From contig JAICSK010000003.1 in NCBI GenBank assembly GCA_025936915.1, positions 1-41,151 on the forward strand: 41,151 nt of DNA. The letters are read 5' to 3'. The position numbers and the translations under genes were made by a program. A model generated the notes under the pieces. It made no database searches. It was given only the letters and a program-made list of their open reading frames with translations, and was not told where the DNA came from. How positions within the stretch are numbered: position 1 is the first letter of the stretch; the number at the start of each line of letters is the position of its first letter. The stretch comes from Nocardioides sp. GTDB lineage: Bacteria > Actinomycetota > Actinomycetes > Propionibacteriales > Nocardioidaceae. Below, piece by piece: positions 1 to 13,698 of this stretch.

Positions 1-190
1 CCTTCCACCGCTCCTGGTCCTCGTAGGTGCGCGGGTACCCGAGCCCGGGCCGGGTCTCGACGTTGTTGAACCAGACGTATTCCGTGCCGGTCCGGTTGGT
101 CCACGCCTGCTTGCACGTCACCGAGCAGGTATGGCAGCCGATGCACTTGTCGAGGTTCATCACCATCGCCATCTGGGCCATGACTCGCAT
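1..190 (-). CDS. narH: Respiratory nitrate reductase beta subunit NarH (N-terminal part, runs off the left edge)
   Basis: Reverse-strand translation MRVMAQMAMVMNLDKCIGCHTCSVTCKQAWTNRTGTEYVWFNNVETRPGLGYPRTYEDQERW contains the NarH ferredoxin-type Cys motif and lies directly downstream of narG. Confidence 0.95.
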   Translation of the reverse strand, partial: MRVMAQMAMVMNLDKCIGCHTCSVTCKQAWTNRTGTEYVWFNNVETRPGLGYPRTYEDQERWK

Positions 191-192
191 GA

Positions 193-3100
193 CTAGTAGA
201 TGACCTCCTGACTGCGCTTGCGGATGACGGTGACCTCGTCGCGCTGGTTCCCCGTGGGGCCGAGGTAGTTGAAGGCGAACGACAGCTGGGCATAGCCGCC
301 GATGAGGTGCGTCGGCTTCACCAGCAACCGCGTCAGCGAGTTGTGGATGCCGCCGCGCTTCCCGCTGGTCTCCGCAACCGGTACGTCGATCAGCCGGTCC
401 TGGGCGTGGTACATGTACACCGTCCCCTCGGGCATGCGGTGCGAGACGATCGCGCGGGCCACCACCACGCCGTTGCGGTTGACCGCCTCGACCCAGTCGT
501 TGTCGGCGACCCCGACCTTCGCGGCGTCCTGCTCGCTCATCCAGATGGCCTGGCCGCCCCGCGAGAGCGACAGCATGAACAGGTTGTCCTGGTACTCGGA
601 GTGGATCGACCACTTGTTGTGCGGGGTCAGGTACCGCACCGTGACGCCCAGCTCGCCGAGGTCCCCGACGTCCGGCTCGCTGAACAGAGCCGCCATGTTC
701 AGCGGGGGCCGATAGACCGGGAGGCCCTCGCCGACCTCGCTCATCCAGTCGTGGTCGAGGTAGAAGCTCTGCCGTCCGGTCAGCGTGTGCCACGGCTTGA
801 GCCGCTCGACGTTGATCGTGAACGCCGAGTAGCGACGGCCGCCGCTCTCCGAGCCCGACCACTCCGGCGAGGTGATCACCGGCTGCGGCGCCGCTTGGGT
901 GTCGGCGAAGGTGATCTGCTTGCCCTCGTGCTCGGCCGCGAGGTCGTGCAGCTGCCGTCCGGTACGTCGCTCCAGGGTCTTGAACCCCTGCACCGCCAGG
1001 TGTCCGTTGGTCGTGCCACTCATGGTGAGGATCGCCTCGCACACGTGACGTGCGTCGCGCAGCGAGGGACGGCCGTCCGCCATGCCTCCCCGGATCCGGC
1101 CGTTGACGTCACCGAGCCGACCCACGGTCTGTCCGAGGTCGAAGGTGATGCCCTTGGTGGTGGCGCCGGCGGTCTCCGTCAGCGGTCCCAGGGCGTCGTA
1201 CTTCTCGCCGATGGCGCCGTAGTCGCGCTCGACCTCGACGAGGCGCGGCATCGTCCGGCCGGGGATCGGCTCACATTCGCCGAGCGCCCAGTCGGCCACC
1301 GTGCCGTGAGGGTTGGCCATCGCGTCGGGGGTGTCGTGGGTCAGGGGAGCCGCGACGACGTCACGTCGTACCCCCAGTCGCGGCCCGGCAAGCTCGGAGA
1401 ACCGGTGGGCGAGGTCGCGGAACGCGTCCCAGTCGGTGCGGGACTGCCACGGCGGGGCGATCGCGGGGTTGAAGGAATGCACGAACGGATGCATGTCCGT
1501 GCTCGACAGGTCGTGCTTCTCGTACCAGGTTGCCGCGGGGAAGACGACGTCGGAGAAGAGCGTGGTGCTGGTCTGCCGGAAGTCCAGCGAGTAGAGCAGG
1601 TCCAGCTTCCCTTCCGGCGCCTGGGCGACCCAGGTCACGTCGGCAGGCCGGCGGCCCTCGGGTGCCTCCGTCGCTCGCAACGACGAGTCCGCGCCGAGGA
1701 GGTGCTTGAGGAAGTACTCGTTCCCCTTGCCCGACGACCCCAGGAGGTTGGCGCGCCAGATCCCCAGGACGCGGGGGAAGTTCTCGGGTGCGTCGGGGTT
1801 CTCGCCGGCGAAATGGAGCGACCGGTCCTTCAGTCGCGCGACGACGTGGTCGGCGACGGAGATGCCCGCGGCCGAGGCCTCGTCGCACAGGTCCAGGGGA
1901 TTGCGGTCGAAGGTGGGGTACGACGGCATCCAGCCCATCCGGGCGCTCTTCGCGATCAGATCGGCGGCCGTCAGTCCGGTGAACCGGCCCTGGCCCGTCG
2001 CCGACGTCAACGTGTCGGCGCCGAAGTGGTCGTAGCGGAACTGGTCGGTGTGCAGGTACCAGTACGCCGTCTGGATCATGTTCCGCGGCGGCCGGCTCCA
2101 GTCGAGGGCGTTGGCGACCTGGGTGTACCCGGTGAGGGGCCGCACCTTCTCCTGGCCGACGTAGTGCGCCCAGCCGCCACCGTTCACACCCTGGCAGCCG
2201 GTGAGCGTGGTCAGCGCGAGGAACGAGCGGTAGATCGTGTCGGAGTGGAACCAGTGGTTGGTGCCCGCGCCCATCAGGATCATCGACCGGCCGCGCGACT
2301 CGCGGGCGTTCTCCGCGAACTCGCGGGCGATCCGAGCCGCCTGTGCCGCCGGGATGCCGGTGATCGACTCCTGCCAGGCAGGGGTGTACGGCGCGTCGGC
2401 GTCGTCGTACGCCGCACCGACGCCGTAGCGGGCGAGCATCAGCTCGTAGACCGTGGTGACGACCCGGCCGGCCACCCGCCGGACGGGGACCGAGCGGACG
2501 ACCTCGGAAGGGGTGCCGTCCACAGGGTCGAAGACCGGCAGCTGCACCTCGAGCATCTCGGCGTCCGCAGAGCCCAGTCGCAGCTCCGGCCGCACGCCCT
2601 CGAGGTCGAGGTTCCATCGTCCCTCGTCGCTGGTGCCGAAGCGGTGGCCGAGCGAGCCGTTCGGCACGACCGGTTCGCCGCTGGCCGCGTCGAGCACCAC
2701 CGTCTTGAAGTCGGCGGCCTCGAGGTCGGCGTACGCCGGGAGGTCGGCGGCGGTCAGGAACTTGCCCGGCGTGGCACGGTCGCCCGAGAGGTGGATCTGT
2801 ACGAGGTGGGGCAGGTCGGTGTACGTCGCGGCGTACTCCTCGAAGTACGGCGTCTGCGCGTCGACGAAGAACTCCTTGAGGATCACGTGCCCCATCGAGA
2901 GCGCGAGGGCCGCATCCGTGCCGGGCCGCACCGCCAGCCACTCGTCGGCGAACTTCACGTTGTCGGCGTAGTCGGGGGAGACCGCGATCACTTTCTGGCC
3001 GCGGTAGCGGGCCTCGGTCATCCAGTGGGCGTCCGGGGTGCGGGTGACGGGGACGTTCGAGCCCCACATGACCAGGTAGCCGGCGTCCCACCAGTCGCCG

Positions 3101-3855
3101 CTCTCGGGCACGTCAGTCTGGTCGCCGAAGACCTGGGGGGAGGCCACCGGCAGATCGGCGTACCAGTCGTAGAACGACAGCATCGAGCCGCCGACCAGGT
3201 GCGTGAACCGAGCACCCGATGCGTGGGAGACCATCGACATCGCCGGGATCGGGGAGAAGCCCGCGACCCGGTCGGGGCCCCACTTCTCGATGGTGTGGAC
3301 GTAGGCCGCCGCGACCAGCTCGAGCGCCTCGTCCCAGGTGGCCCGGACCAGGCCGCCCTTGCCCCGGGCCGCCTTGTACGCCTGGGCGCGCTGGGGGTTG
3401 TCGACGACGTGCGCCCACGCCTTGACCGGGTCGCCGTCGTACTGCTGCTTGCCCTCGCGGAACATCTGCAGCAGGACGCCGCGGACGTAGGGGTACCGGA
3501 TCCGCGTGGGGGAGTAGGTGTACCAGGAGAACGCGGCCCCGCGCGGACAGCCGCGTGGCTCGTAGTCGGGGCGGTCGGGTCCGGGCGACGGGTAGTCGGT
3601 CTGCTGGGTCTCCCAGGTGATGATCCCGTCCTTGACGTAGACCTTCCACGAGCACGAGCCGGTGCAGTTCACCCCGTGCGTGGACCGGACCACCTTGTCG
3701 TGGCTCCACCGGTCGCGGTAGAAGGCGTCGGCACCGCGCCCGCCTTCGCGGGTCATGGTCCGGAGGTCCTGGCTGACCCTGGCCTTCGTGAAGTAGCGCC
3801 GGGTGCCGACCAGAAGGTCCTCCAGCGGCCCGTCGATTCCCGCGGATCGCGTCAC
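193..3855 (-). CDS. narG: Respiratory nitrate reductase alpha subunit NarG (molybdopterin oxidoreductase)
   Basis: Translation VTRSAGIDGPLEDLLVGTRRYFTKARVSQDLRTMTREGGRGADAFYRDRWSHDKVVRSTHGVNCTGSCSWKVYVKDGIITWETQQTDYP is typical NarG. The ORF track extends to 4419, but the GTG at 3855 overlaps the narK stop (GTGA) and gives the expected N-terminus. Confidence 0.95.
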   Translation of the reverse strand: MTRSAGIDGPLEDLLVGTRRYFTKARVSQDLRTMTREGGRGADAFYRDRWSHDKVVRSTHGVNCTGSCSWKVYVKDGIITWETQQTDYPSPGPDRPDYEPRGCPRGAAFSWYTYSPTRIRYPYVRGVLLQMFREGKQQYDGDPVKAWAHVVDNPQRAQAYKAARGKGGLVRATWDEALELVAAAYVHTIEKWGPDRVAGFSPIPAMSMVSHASGARFTHLVGGSMLSFYDWYADLPVASPQVFGDQTDVPESGDWWDAGYLVMWGSNVPVTRTPDAHWMTEARYRGQKVIAVSPDYADNVKFADEWLAVRPGTDAALALSMGHVILKEFFVDAQTPYFEEYAATYTDLPHLVQIHLSGDRATPGKFLTAADLPAYADLEAADFKTVVLDAASGEPVVPNGSLGHRFGTSDEGRWNLDLEGVRPELRLGSADAEMLEVQLPVFDPVDGTPSEVVRSVPVRRVAGRVVTTVYELMLARYGVGAAYDDADAPYTPAWQESITGIPAAQAARIAREFAENARESRGRSMILMGAGTNHWFHSDTIYRSFLALTTLTGCQGVNGGGWAHYVGQEKVRPLTGYTQVANALDWSRPPRNMIQTAYWYLHTDQFRYDHFGADTLTSATGQGRFTGLTAADLIAKSARMGWMPSYPTFDRNPLDLCDEASAAGISVADHVVARLKDRSLHFAGENPDAPENFPRVLGIWRANLLGSSGKGNEYFLKHLLGADSSLRATEAPEGRRPADVTWVAQAPEGKLDLLYSLDFRQTSTTLFSDVVFPAATWYEKHDLSSTDMHPFVHSFNPAIAPPWQSRTDWDAFRDLAHRFSELAGPRLGVRRDVVAAPLTHDTPDAMANPHGTVADWALGECEPIPGRTMPRLVEVERDYGAIGEKYDALGPLTETAGATTKGITFDLGQTVGRLGDVNGRIRGGMADGRPSLRDARHVCEAILTMSGTTNGHLAVQGFKTLERRTGRQLHDLAAEHEGKQITFADTQAAPQPVITSPEWSGSESGGRRYSAFTINVERLKPWHTLTGRQSFYLDHDWMSEVGEGLPVYRPPLNMAALFSEPDVGDLGELGVTVRYLTPHNKWSIHSEYQDNLFMLSLSRGGQAIWMSEQDAAKVGVADNDWVEAVNRNGVVVARAIVSHRMPEGTVYMYHAQDRLIDVPVAETSGKRGGIHNSLTRLLVKPTHLIGGYAQLSFAFNYLGPTGNQRDEVTVIRKRSQEVIY

Positions 3856-5099
3856 ACGGTGGTCCCTTCTCCAGCTTCTGCGGTACGACTGACGATGGTG
3901 AGGGTGAGCACGAGCATCAGGGCGGCGGTCACGGCCAGGGCCCAGAGCCCGATTGCGTAGGAGTCGGTCTGGCCGTACACGTATCCCATCAGCAGCGGCG
4001 GCACGAAGCCGCCCAGCCCGCCGGCCGCGCCGACCAGGCCGGTGACGCCACCGACCTGCGAGGGCTCGGTGACCTGGGCGACGAGCGCGAACGTCGCACC
4101 GCTGCCGGCGCCCAGGGCCGCAGCCATGCTCAGGAACGCCACTGCTCCCAGGGTGTTCACGGGCGGGTGGTTGGCCGCGAGGGCGGAACCGGCGACGACC
4201 ACCGCGTAGGCCACGGCCAGCACCCGGATCGGACCCAGCCGGTCGGAGAGCCACCCGCCCAGGGGCCTGAGCAGGACGGCGACCACCACGAACCCGGCCA
4301 TCCGGTTCGACGCATCGGCCGGAGAGAGCTCGTAGGCGGTCTTGAGGTAGGTCGGCAGGAAGACGGAGAACGCGACGTAGCCACCGAAGGCCACGGCGTA
4401 GAGGAGGCAGGCCTGCCACGTCACGGGCAGTCGGGCGGTCGCCTTCATCCGCTCGAGCAACGGAGTCGTCGGCACCGTGCGGTCGGGCGCGTCACGTAGC
4501 ACGAGCCGGGACACGACGGCGTAGACCGCGAGCACCACGGCAGTGATCACGAACGGCAGCCGCTGCCCGTGTCCGAAGAGCTTGACGGTGGTGAGAGCAC
4601 TGATCACGGTGCCGCCCATGCCGGCGCCGAAGACGCCGACGGCCAGGCCGCGTCGCTCCGGCGGGAACCACGCGTTGACGAACGGGACGCCCACGGCGAA
4701 CGCCGTACCGCCGATGCCGAGGAAGAGACCGCCGACCAGGATCAGCGCGTAGGAGTCGATGGCCACGAAACCCAGGAACAGGATCGGGACGATGGTCACG
4801 GCGGACACCAGGGGGAACATCACCCGACCGCCGTACCGATCGGTGAGGGCTCCTACCGGGATCCGGCCGAGCGACCCGACCAGCACCGGCAGCGCGACCA
4901 TCAGCGCCACCTTGCCCTGGCTCAGATCACCGAGATGGCCGTTCTTGAGGAACAGCGGGCCGAGAGGGCTGATCAGGGCCCAGGCCCAGAAGTTGACTGC
5001 GAAGCCGATCGTCGCCATCGCCAGCATGACGGCAGGGGACCCGGACGCACGCCGGGTCTCTGTTCTCGTCGTCACGGGGACGTCCTGGGTCGAGCTCAT
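3852..5099 (-). CDS. narK: Nitrate/nitrite MFS transporter NarK
   Basis: 415 aa MFS protein (FAVNFWAWALISPLGPLFLKNGHLGDLSQGKVALMVALPVLVGSLGRIPVGALTDRYGGR) immediately upstream of and overlapping narG. Confidence 0.93.
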   Translation of the reverse strand: MSSTQDVPVTTRTETRRASGSPAVMLAMATIGFAVNFWAWALISPLGPLFLKNGHLGDLSQGKVALMVALPVLVGSLGRIPVGALTDRYGGRVMFPLVSAVTIVPILFLGFVAIDSYALILVGGLFLGIGGTAFAVGVPFVNAWFPPERRGLAVGVFGAGMGGTVISALTTVKLFGHGQRLPFVITAVVLAVYAVVSRLVLRDAPDRTVPTTPLLERMKATARLPVTWQACLLYAVAFGGYVAFSVFLPTYLKTAYELSPADASNRMAGFVVVAVLLRPLGGWLSDRLGPIRVLAVAYAVVVAGSALAANHPPVNTLGAVAFLSMAAALGAGSGATFALVAQVTEPSQVGGVTGLVGAAGGLGGFVPPLLMGYVYGQTDSYAIGLWALAVTAALMLVLTLTIVSRTAEAGEGTTV

Positions 5100-5169
5100 G
5101 TCGTCTCCTCATGCGTATCAAGCCTGGGTGTCACAGTCCACCCTCTCGGTCGACCAACCGACGTGGTCA

Positions 5170-5183
5170 GGGACCTTGGTCAT
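5170..5183. promoter_or_regulatory. Candidate DevR/DosR-like box a (GGGAC CTTG GTCAT) upstream of narK
   Basis: Read directly: gggaccttggtcat, 71-84 bp upstream of the narK ATG. Resembles the DosR/DevR half-site pattern GGGAC-N4-GTCCC. Confidence 0.5.
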
Positions 5184-5284
5184 CGCTGCGATGACGGAAG
5201 GCGCTCCGTCGCGCCGGCGTCGCGTTGCATGGCGGCGGACATCCGGCGGGCCCACAGGACCGCCCGAGTCGTCGGCGTGTGTGG

Positions 5285-6190
5285 TCAGGGGACGACGATG
5301 ATCGGACCGGACGCGTGCTCGAGCACGGCCGTGGTCAGCGAGAACGAGCCGACACGCTCCAGCAAGGTTTGCTCGTGGCGCCCGATCACGGTGAGGGCGT
5401 GCCGCCGGGACAGGTCGGCGATGCAGTGGTCCACGTGGCCGGCGAAGAGCTCGACCCCGACCCGGACATCGGGGAACTTCTCCCGGAGGCCGCCGAGCAG
5501 CTCCGCTAGGCGAACCCGGGCGTCGTCGTAGAACGGGTCGTCCGGGTGAGCCGACCGCCACCCGGCGGGCGGGGGCACGGCCTCCCAGTGACAGTGGACG
5601 ACGGTCAGCGGCACCGCGCGGAGGGACGCCTCGCGGAACGCCGTCTCGAGGGTGGTCGTCGAGTGATCGGTCCCGTCGGTCCCCACGAGGACTCCTCGGA
5701 GACGAGCCGCGTCCTCCCGGGGGCGGACCACCACCACCGGGCACGTCGCGTGCCGGCTGACGGCCACGCTCACCGACCCGAGCAGGAGGCTCGAGACCGG
5801 CCCGTGACCGCGTGATCCCAACACGATCATGCTCGCGTCGCCCGCGAGCTCGAGCAGGAGCTCTCGCGGGTCGCCCGCCCGGAGTACGGCGTCCGTCTCC
5901 ATGTCCCCCGCCACCGCGATGGCGGCCGAACGGGCTCTCTGCAGCAGCTTCTCGGAGTCCGCTCGGATCTCCTGCCTCAGCTGGCTGAGCGGGATCCCTG
6001 CCTGGGCCAGCCAGCCGCGCTCCTGCGCGCCCATCCTCCTCTCGGCGTACACGAGGGTGAGCGGGCGTCCGGAGAGTCGTGCCTCTTCGGCCGCCCAGTC
6101 GAGGGCCGCGTCGGAGTGCGGGGAGCCGTCGACGGCAGCGGCGATGCTGCCGGCGTGGATGGGGGTGTCTGTCACGTTGATGCCGGTCAT
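5285..6190 (-). CDS. Universal stress protein (tandem UspA domains)
   Basis: MTGINVTDTPIHAGSIAAAVDGSPHSDAALDWAAEEARLSGRPLTLVYAERR...VLGSRGHGPVSSLLLGSVSVAVSRHATCPVVVVRP: UspA G-2x-G-9x-G(S/T) motif, followed by a second copy. Confidence 0.93.
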   Translation of the reverse strand: MTGINVTDTPIHAGSIAAAVDGSPHSDAALDWAAEEARLSGRPLTLVYAERRMGAQERGWLAQAGIPLSQLRQEIRADSEKLLQRARSAAIAVAGDMETDAVLRAGDPRELLLELAGDASMIVLGSRGHGPVSSLLLGSVSVAVSRHATCPVVVVRPREDAARLRGVLVGTDGTDHSTTTLETAFREASLRAVPLTVVHCHWEAVPPPAGWRSAHPDDPFYDDARVRLAELLGGLREKFPDVRVGVELFAGHVDHCIADLSRRHALTVIGRHEQTLLERVGSFSLTTAVLEHASGPIIVVP

Positions 6191-6247
6191 GCCTCCATGC
6201 TTCGCCGCTCGCCCGCGGCCGGACACCGCCCTTGGGCAGAACGCGGG

Positions 6248-6261
6248 ATGACCTTGGGCAT
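6248..6261. promoter_or_regulatory. Candidate DevR-like box b (minus strand: ATGCC CAAG GTCAT) upstream of usp 5285-6190
   Basis: Part of the 16-bp string gggatgaccttgggca, identical at 6245-6260 and 14641-14656, in both cases beginning 55 bp upstream of a minus-strand usp start codon. Confidence 0.5.
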
Positions 6262-6450
6262 CTGTGGTCACCCGCCGACGTGCCGGGAGAGTGCGTGAGC
6301 ATTCGTGCGGATGTCCGGGTCCGAGGCTGTCGGGCGACGTCGCGGTGTCTCCCGGGCCGAGTGACATCTGACGATGGGTCGAACGTCGTCTCGAAACGGA
6401 TCCGTCTCGCCCGTGGTCCTCCGGTTCGGTGGGCCCTCGGCCGAGGTGCG

Positions 6451-6464
6451 CTGACCAGGGTCCA
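6451..6464. promoter_or_regulatory. Candidate DevR-like box c (CTGAC CAGG GTCCA) upstream of usp 6522-7358
   Basis: Read directly; shares gaccagggtcc with 14806-14819. Confidence 0.4.
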
Positions 6465-6472
6465 CGAGTCCC

Positions 6473-6486
6473 GTGCCATTGGGCAC
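6473..6486. promoter_or_regulatory. Candidate DevR-like box d (GTGCC ATTG GGCAC, 5-bp perfect half-sites)
   Basis: Perfect inverted half-sites with a 4-nt spacer between box c and the usp start. Confidence 0.35.
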
Positions 6487-6521
6487 TCCTCGCTCCGCGT
6501 CGTACCGATGACCCTGGAGCC

Positions 6522-7358
6522 ATGAACACAGACCAACGCATCGTCGTCGGGTACGACGGAACGCCCGACTCGCTCGCGGCCCTGGCCTGGGCCGCCAAGG
6601 TGGCGTCTCTCCGGGGGGAGGCCGTCGTCGCCACCACGATCATCGACCCGCGCCTGACGCCTCGCGGCATTGCCTGGCCGGAGTCCTACTGGGACGAGAT
6701 CGACGACCGGGCTCGGGAGGTCTTCGCGCAATGGCCGGACGTCCCCGCCACGATCGAGCGCCACGTGGGGCACCTCGTGCCCCGGCTGCTGGAGTCCGCC
6801 TCGGGGAGTTCGATGCTGGTCGTCGGGAGCCACGGGCACACCGCCCTGCACGAGATGCTCGTCGGCTCGGTGAGCCAGAGCGCCGCCCGGCACGCGGGAC
6901 TGCCCGTCGTCGTCGTCAGGCCCCCGGTGAACCCCGGGTCGGGTCGGATCGTCGTCGGGGCGGACGGCTCGGAGTCCAGCACCCGTGCGATGGAGTTCGC
7001 CTGCCGGATGGCCGAGCTCACCGGTGACAAGGTCGTCGCCCTCCGTGCCTGGTACCCCGCCGCCGTCGTGGCGGACCGGTACGGCTACCTGCCGACGACC
7101 GGTGTCGACACCATGGACGCCGCGCAGGCCGACCTGGCGCGAATCGTGGACGACGTCCGGACGTCGCACCCCGACGTCGCCGTCGAGGGCGAGATCTTCC
7201 ACGGCGCTGCGGAGCGCGCGTTGCGCGACGCCGCCGACAACGCGTCGCTCCTGGTCGTCGGGTCCCGGGGCCACCTCGCCATCGGCGAGGTCCTGATGGG
7301 CTCCGTCGGTCGGGCACTGCTCCATCACGCCCACTGCCCGGTGGCCGTCATCCACTGA
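6522..7358 (+). CDS. Universal stress protein (tandem UspA domains)
   Basis: MNTDQRIVVGYDGTPDSLAALAWAAKVASLRGEAVV...VVGSHGHTALHEMLVGSVSQSAARHAGLPVVVVRP...VVGSRGHLAIGEVLMGSVGRALLHHAHCPVAVIH: two UspA domains. Confidence 0.94.
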   Translation: MNTDQRIVVGYDGTPDSLAALAWAAKVASLRGEAVVATTIIDPRLTPRGIAWPESYWDEIDDRAREVFAQWPDVPATIERHVGHLVPRLLESASGSSMLVVGSHGHTALHEMLVGSVSQSAARHAGLPVVVVRPPVNPGSGRIVVGADGSESSTRAMEFACRMAELTGDKVVALRAWYPAAVVADRYGYLPTTGVDTMDAAQADLARIVDDVRTSHPDVAVEGEIFHGAAERALRDAADNASLLVVGSRGHLAIGEVLMGSVGRALLHHAHCPVAVIH

Positions 7359-7445
7359 CCTGCATTGCCGATCGCGTGCGTCGGAAACGTGATCGAACCA
7401 CCCGGCCCGTCCACCGAGCGGAGGGCCCCGACACAGGAGCAAGAC

Positions 7446-7886
7446 ATGAGGGAACCCTTCGACCTCTCGGCCGAGGAGTGCCGGGAGCTCTTGCGCGCCG
7501 GTCTGGTCGGGCGGGTCGCCGTCTGCACGCCGGTCGGTCCGCACATCGTCCCGGTGAACTACGCGGTCGTGGAAGACTCGGTCGTGTTCCGGACGTCGCC
7601 GTACAGCGTCTTGGGCAGCCATGCCCGCGGATCCATCCTCGCTCTGGAGATCGACACCTTCGACTACGAGCGCCAACGAGGCTGGAGCGTGGTGGCGCGC
7701 GGGCGCGCGGAGGCCGTCACCGGCGCCGAGGAGCTGAACCACATCCGGAGCGTGTGGGATCCCCGCGCCTGGGCCTCGGGCCAGCGCAACCTCTATCTGC
7801 GAGTCCGCTGGTCGGAGCTCACCGGACGCCGGCTCGGTCCCGGCTGGGACCCGACCGAGAGCCTGCCGGTACGGCGGGTCGTCTGA
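7446..7886 (+). CDS. Pyridoxamine 5'-phosphate oxidase (PNPOx)-like FMN-binding family protein
   Basis: MREPFDLSAEECRELLRAGLVGRVAVCTPVGPHIVPVNYAVVEDSVVFRTSPYSVLGSHARGSILALEIDTFD: typical split-barrel protein of dormancy/stress loci. Confidence 0.85.
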   Translation: MREPFDLSAEECRELLRAGLVGRVAVCTPVGPHIVPVNYAVVEDSVVFRTSPYSVLGSHARGSILALEIDTFDYERQRGWSVVARGRAEAVTGAEELNHIRSVWDPRAWASGQRNLYLRVRWSELTGRRLGPGWDPTESLPVRRVV

Positions 7887-7890
7887 GGAG

Positions 7891-8489
7891 ATGAGAACCG
7901 TGTTGGTGCGTGAGGTGATGACAAGTCCCGCGGTGACGGTCGCCCCCGAGACGCCCCTGAAGCAGGCCGTGACCCTGCTCGACGACCACCAGATCACCGC
8001 GATGCCGGTCGTCGACGATGCCGGACGCCTGGTGGGAGTCGTGAGCGAGGCCGACGTGCTGCGCGACGCATTGATGCCCGATCGCCGGGCGCACGAGCGC
8101 CTGGTCGAGATCTCCGCTCCGCCGGCGCACCTGGCGGTGACCGACGTGATGACCCACCTGCCGATGAGCGTCTCTCCCGACGACGACCTCAGCCAGGCGG
8201 TCGAGCTCCTGGTGGACACCCAGGTGAAGAGCCTGCCGGTCGTGGAGCTCGGCCGCGTCGTCGGGGTCGTGAGTCGGCGCGACGTCATCGCCGTCCTGGC
8301 CCGTCAGGACTCGTTGATCGCGGCCGAGACCGACGAGGCCTTGCGTGCGGCCGGCCTGGAGTGCACCGTCGACGTGGTCGACGGGGTGGTCCATCTCCGG
8401 GACCAGGATGACCCGGAGGTCCTGAGGGTGGCCCAGGTGATCGCGGCGCGGGTGCCGGGCGTCGTCGGCGTTGCGGTCGGGAGCTCCGC

Positions 8490-8493
<4 letters not shown>
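7891..8493 (+). CDS. CBS-domain pair protein with C-terminal BON-like region
   Basis: VREVMTSPAVTVAPETPLKQAVTLLDDHQITAMPVVDDAGRLVGVVSEADVLRD and VTDVMTHLPMSVSPDDDLSQAVELLVDTQVKSLPVVELGRVVGVVSRRDV (two CBS); C-term LRAAGLECTVDVVDGVVHLRDQDDPEVLRVAQVIAARVPGVVGV (BON-like). Confidence 0.9.
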
Positions 8494-12817
<4,324 letters not shown>

Positions 12818-12851
12818 CAGAAGCGTCACCGGCGTCGCAGCCAGCGGGTGG

Positions 12852-13514
12852 TCAACCCCGCGGGCGGTCGGAGAGAAGCCTGGACGCGAGCACCGCGGCC
12901 TGCGTACGACGTTCGAGGCCGAGCTTCTGGAGCATCGTCGACACGTAGTTCTTGACCGTCTTCTCGGCCAGGAACATGCGTTCGCCGATCTGCCGATTGG
13001 TCAGTCCTTCGGCGACCAGCTCGAGCAGCTTGAGCTCCTGCTCGGTGAGGTCGGCGAGCTCGGGCGCCGTCTCGGGGCCGTTGCGCACGCGCTCGAGCAC
13101 ACGTTCGGTCATCAGCGGGTCGATCATCGAGTGCCCCGCGGCGACGTGGTGGACGGCTCCGATCAGGTCCTGACCTGTGGCTTCCTTCAGGATGTAGCCC
13201 GACGCTCCCGCCATGATCGCAGCGAACAGCGCCTCGTCGTCGTCGTACGACGTCAGGATGAGCGCCCGGATGGTCGGGTCGACCGCGCGCACGTCGCGGC
13301 AGACGTCGATGCCCGATCCGTCCGGGAGGCGAGCGTCCAGGATCGCCACCTGGGTGCGCAGTGCCGGGATGCGTGCCGTCGCCTCGGACGCGAGGGCCGA
13401 CTCGCCGACAACCTCGATGTCACCCGAGGACTCCAGGAAGGTCCTCAGCCCCTGGCGGACCACCTCGTGGTCGTCGAGGAGGAACACGCGGATCTTGGAC
13501 GGGGTGTCATTCAT
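12852..13514 (-). CDS. devR: LuxR/NarL-family response regulator, DevR/DosR-like
   Basis: IRVFLLDDHEVVRQGLRTFLESSGDIEVVGESALASEATARIPALRTQVAILDARLPDGSGIDVCRDVRA...LTEQELKLLELVAEGLTNRQIGERMFLAEKTVKNYVSTMLQKLGLERRTQAAVLASRL: receiver plus LuxR HTH, very DevR-like. Confidence 0.92.
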   Translation of the reverse strand: MNDTPSKIRVFLLDDHEVVRQGLRTFLESSGDIEVVGESALASEATARIPALRTQVAILDARLPDGSGIDVCRDVRAVDPTIRALILTSYDDDEALFAAIMAGASGYILKEATGQDLIGAVHHVAAGHSMIDPLMTERVLERVRNGPETAPELADLTEQELKLLELVAEGLTNRQIGERMFLAEKTVKNYVSTMLQKLGLERRTQAAVLASRLLSDRPRG

Positions 13515-13698
13515 GCGGACCTGGCTTCTCCTCGCGCTGACCTTCGTGGTGGAACGAGCTGACGGCCGTCTCGACGCGGTCGGGGCCGATCGGTTGCCGG
13601 GTGAACCGGACGACCGCCCGTCTCGCCATCATCGCGTAGGACGCGCGCGGCCAACAACGAGGGCGGGACGGCGTCGAGACGGCCGGTATCCCCGTCAT
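13507..13698 (-). CDS. Candidate 63-aa small protein between the CBS gene and devR
   Basis: MTGIPAVSTPSRPRCWPRASYAMMARRAVVRFTRQPIGPDRVETAVSSFHHEGQREEKPGPHE. ATG overlaps the upstream CBS stop (ATGA) and its 3' end overlaps the devR start by 8 bp; no family recognised. Confidence 0.4.
   Translation of the reverse strand: MTGIPAVSTPSRPRCWPRASYAMMARRAVVRFTRQPIGPDRVETAVSSFHHEGQREEKPGPHE

Noticed and set aside
307-3960. 1217-aa plus-strand ORF (and other plus ORFs at 193-4400) antisense to narG
   Set aside because: Low-complexity Arg/Gly/Val-rich shadow ORF typical of high-GC DNA; the minus strand clearly encodes NarG
3856-4419. N-terminal extension of the 193..4419 ORF
   Set aside because: Out-of-frame shadow of narK; the GTG at 3855 gives a canonical NarG N-terminus
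5118-8288. 1056-aa minus-strand ORF
   Set aside because: Overprints two clear usp genes, PNPOx and CBS genes; composition is shadow-like with no recognisable domain
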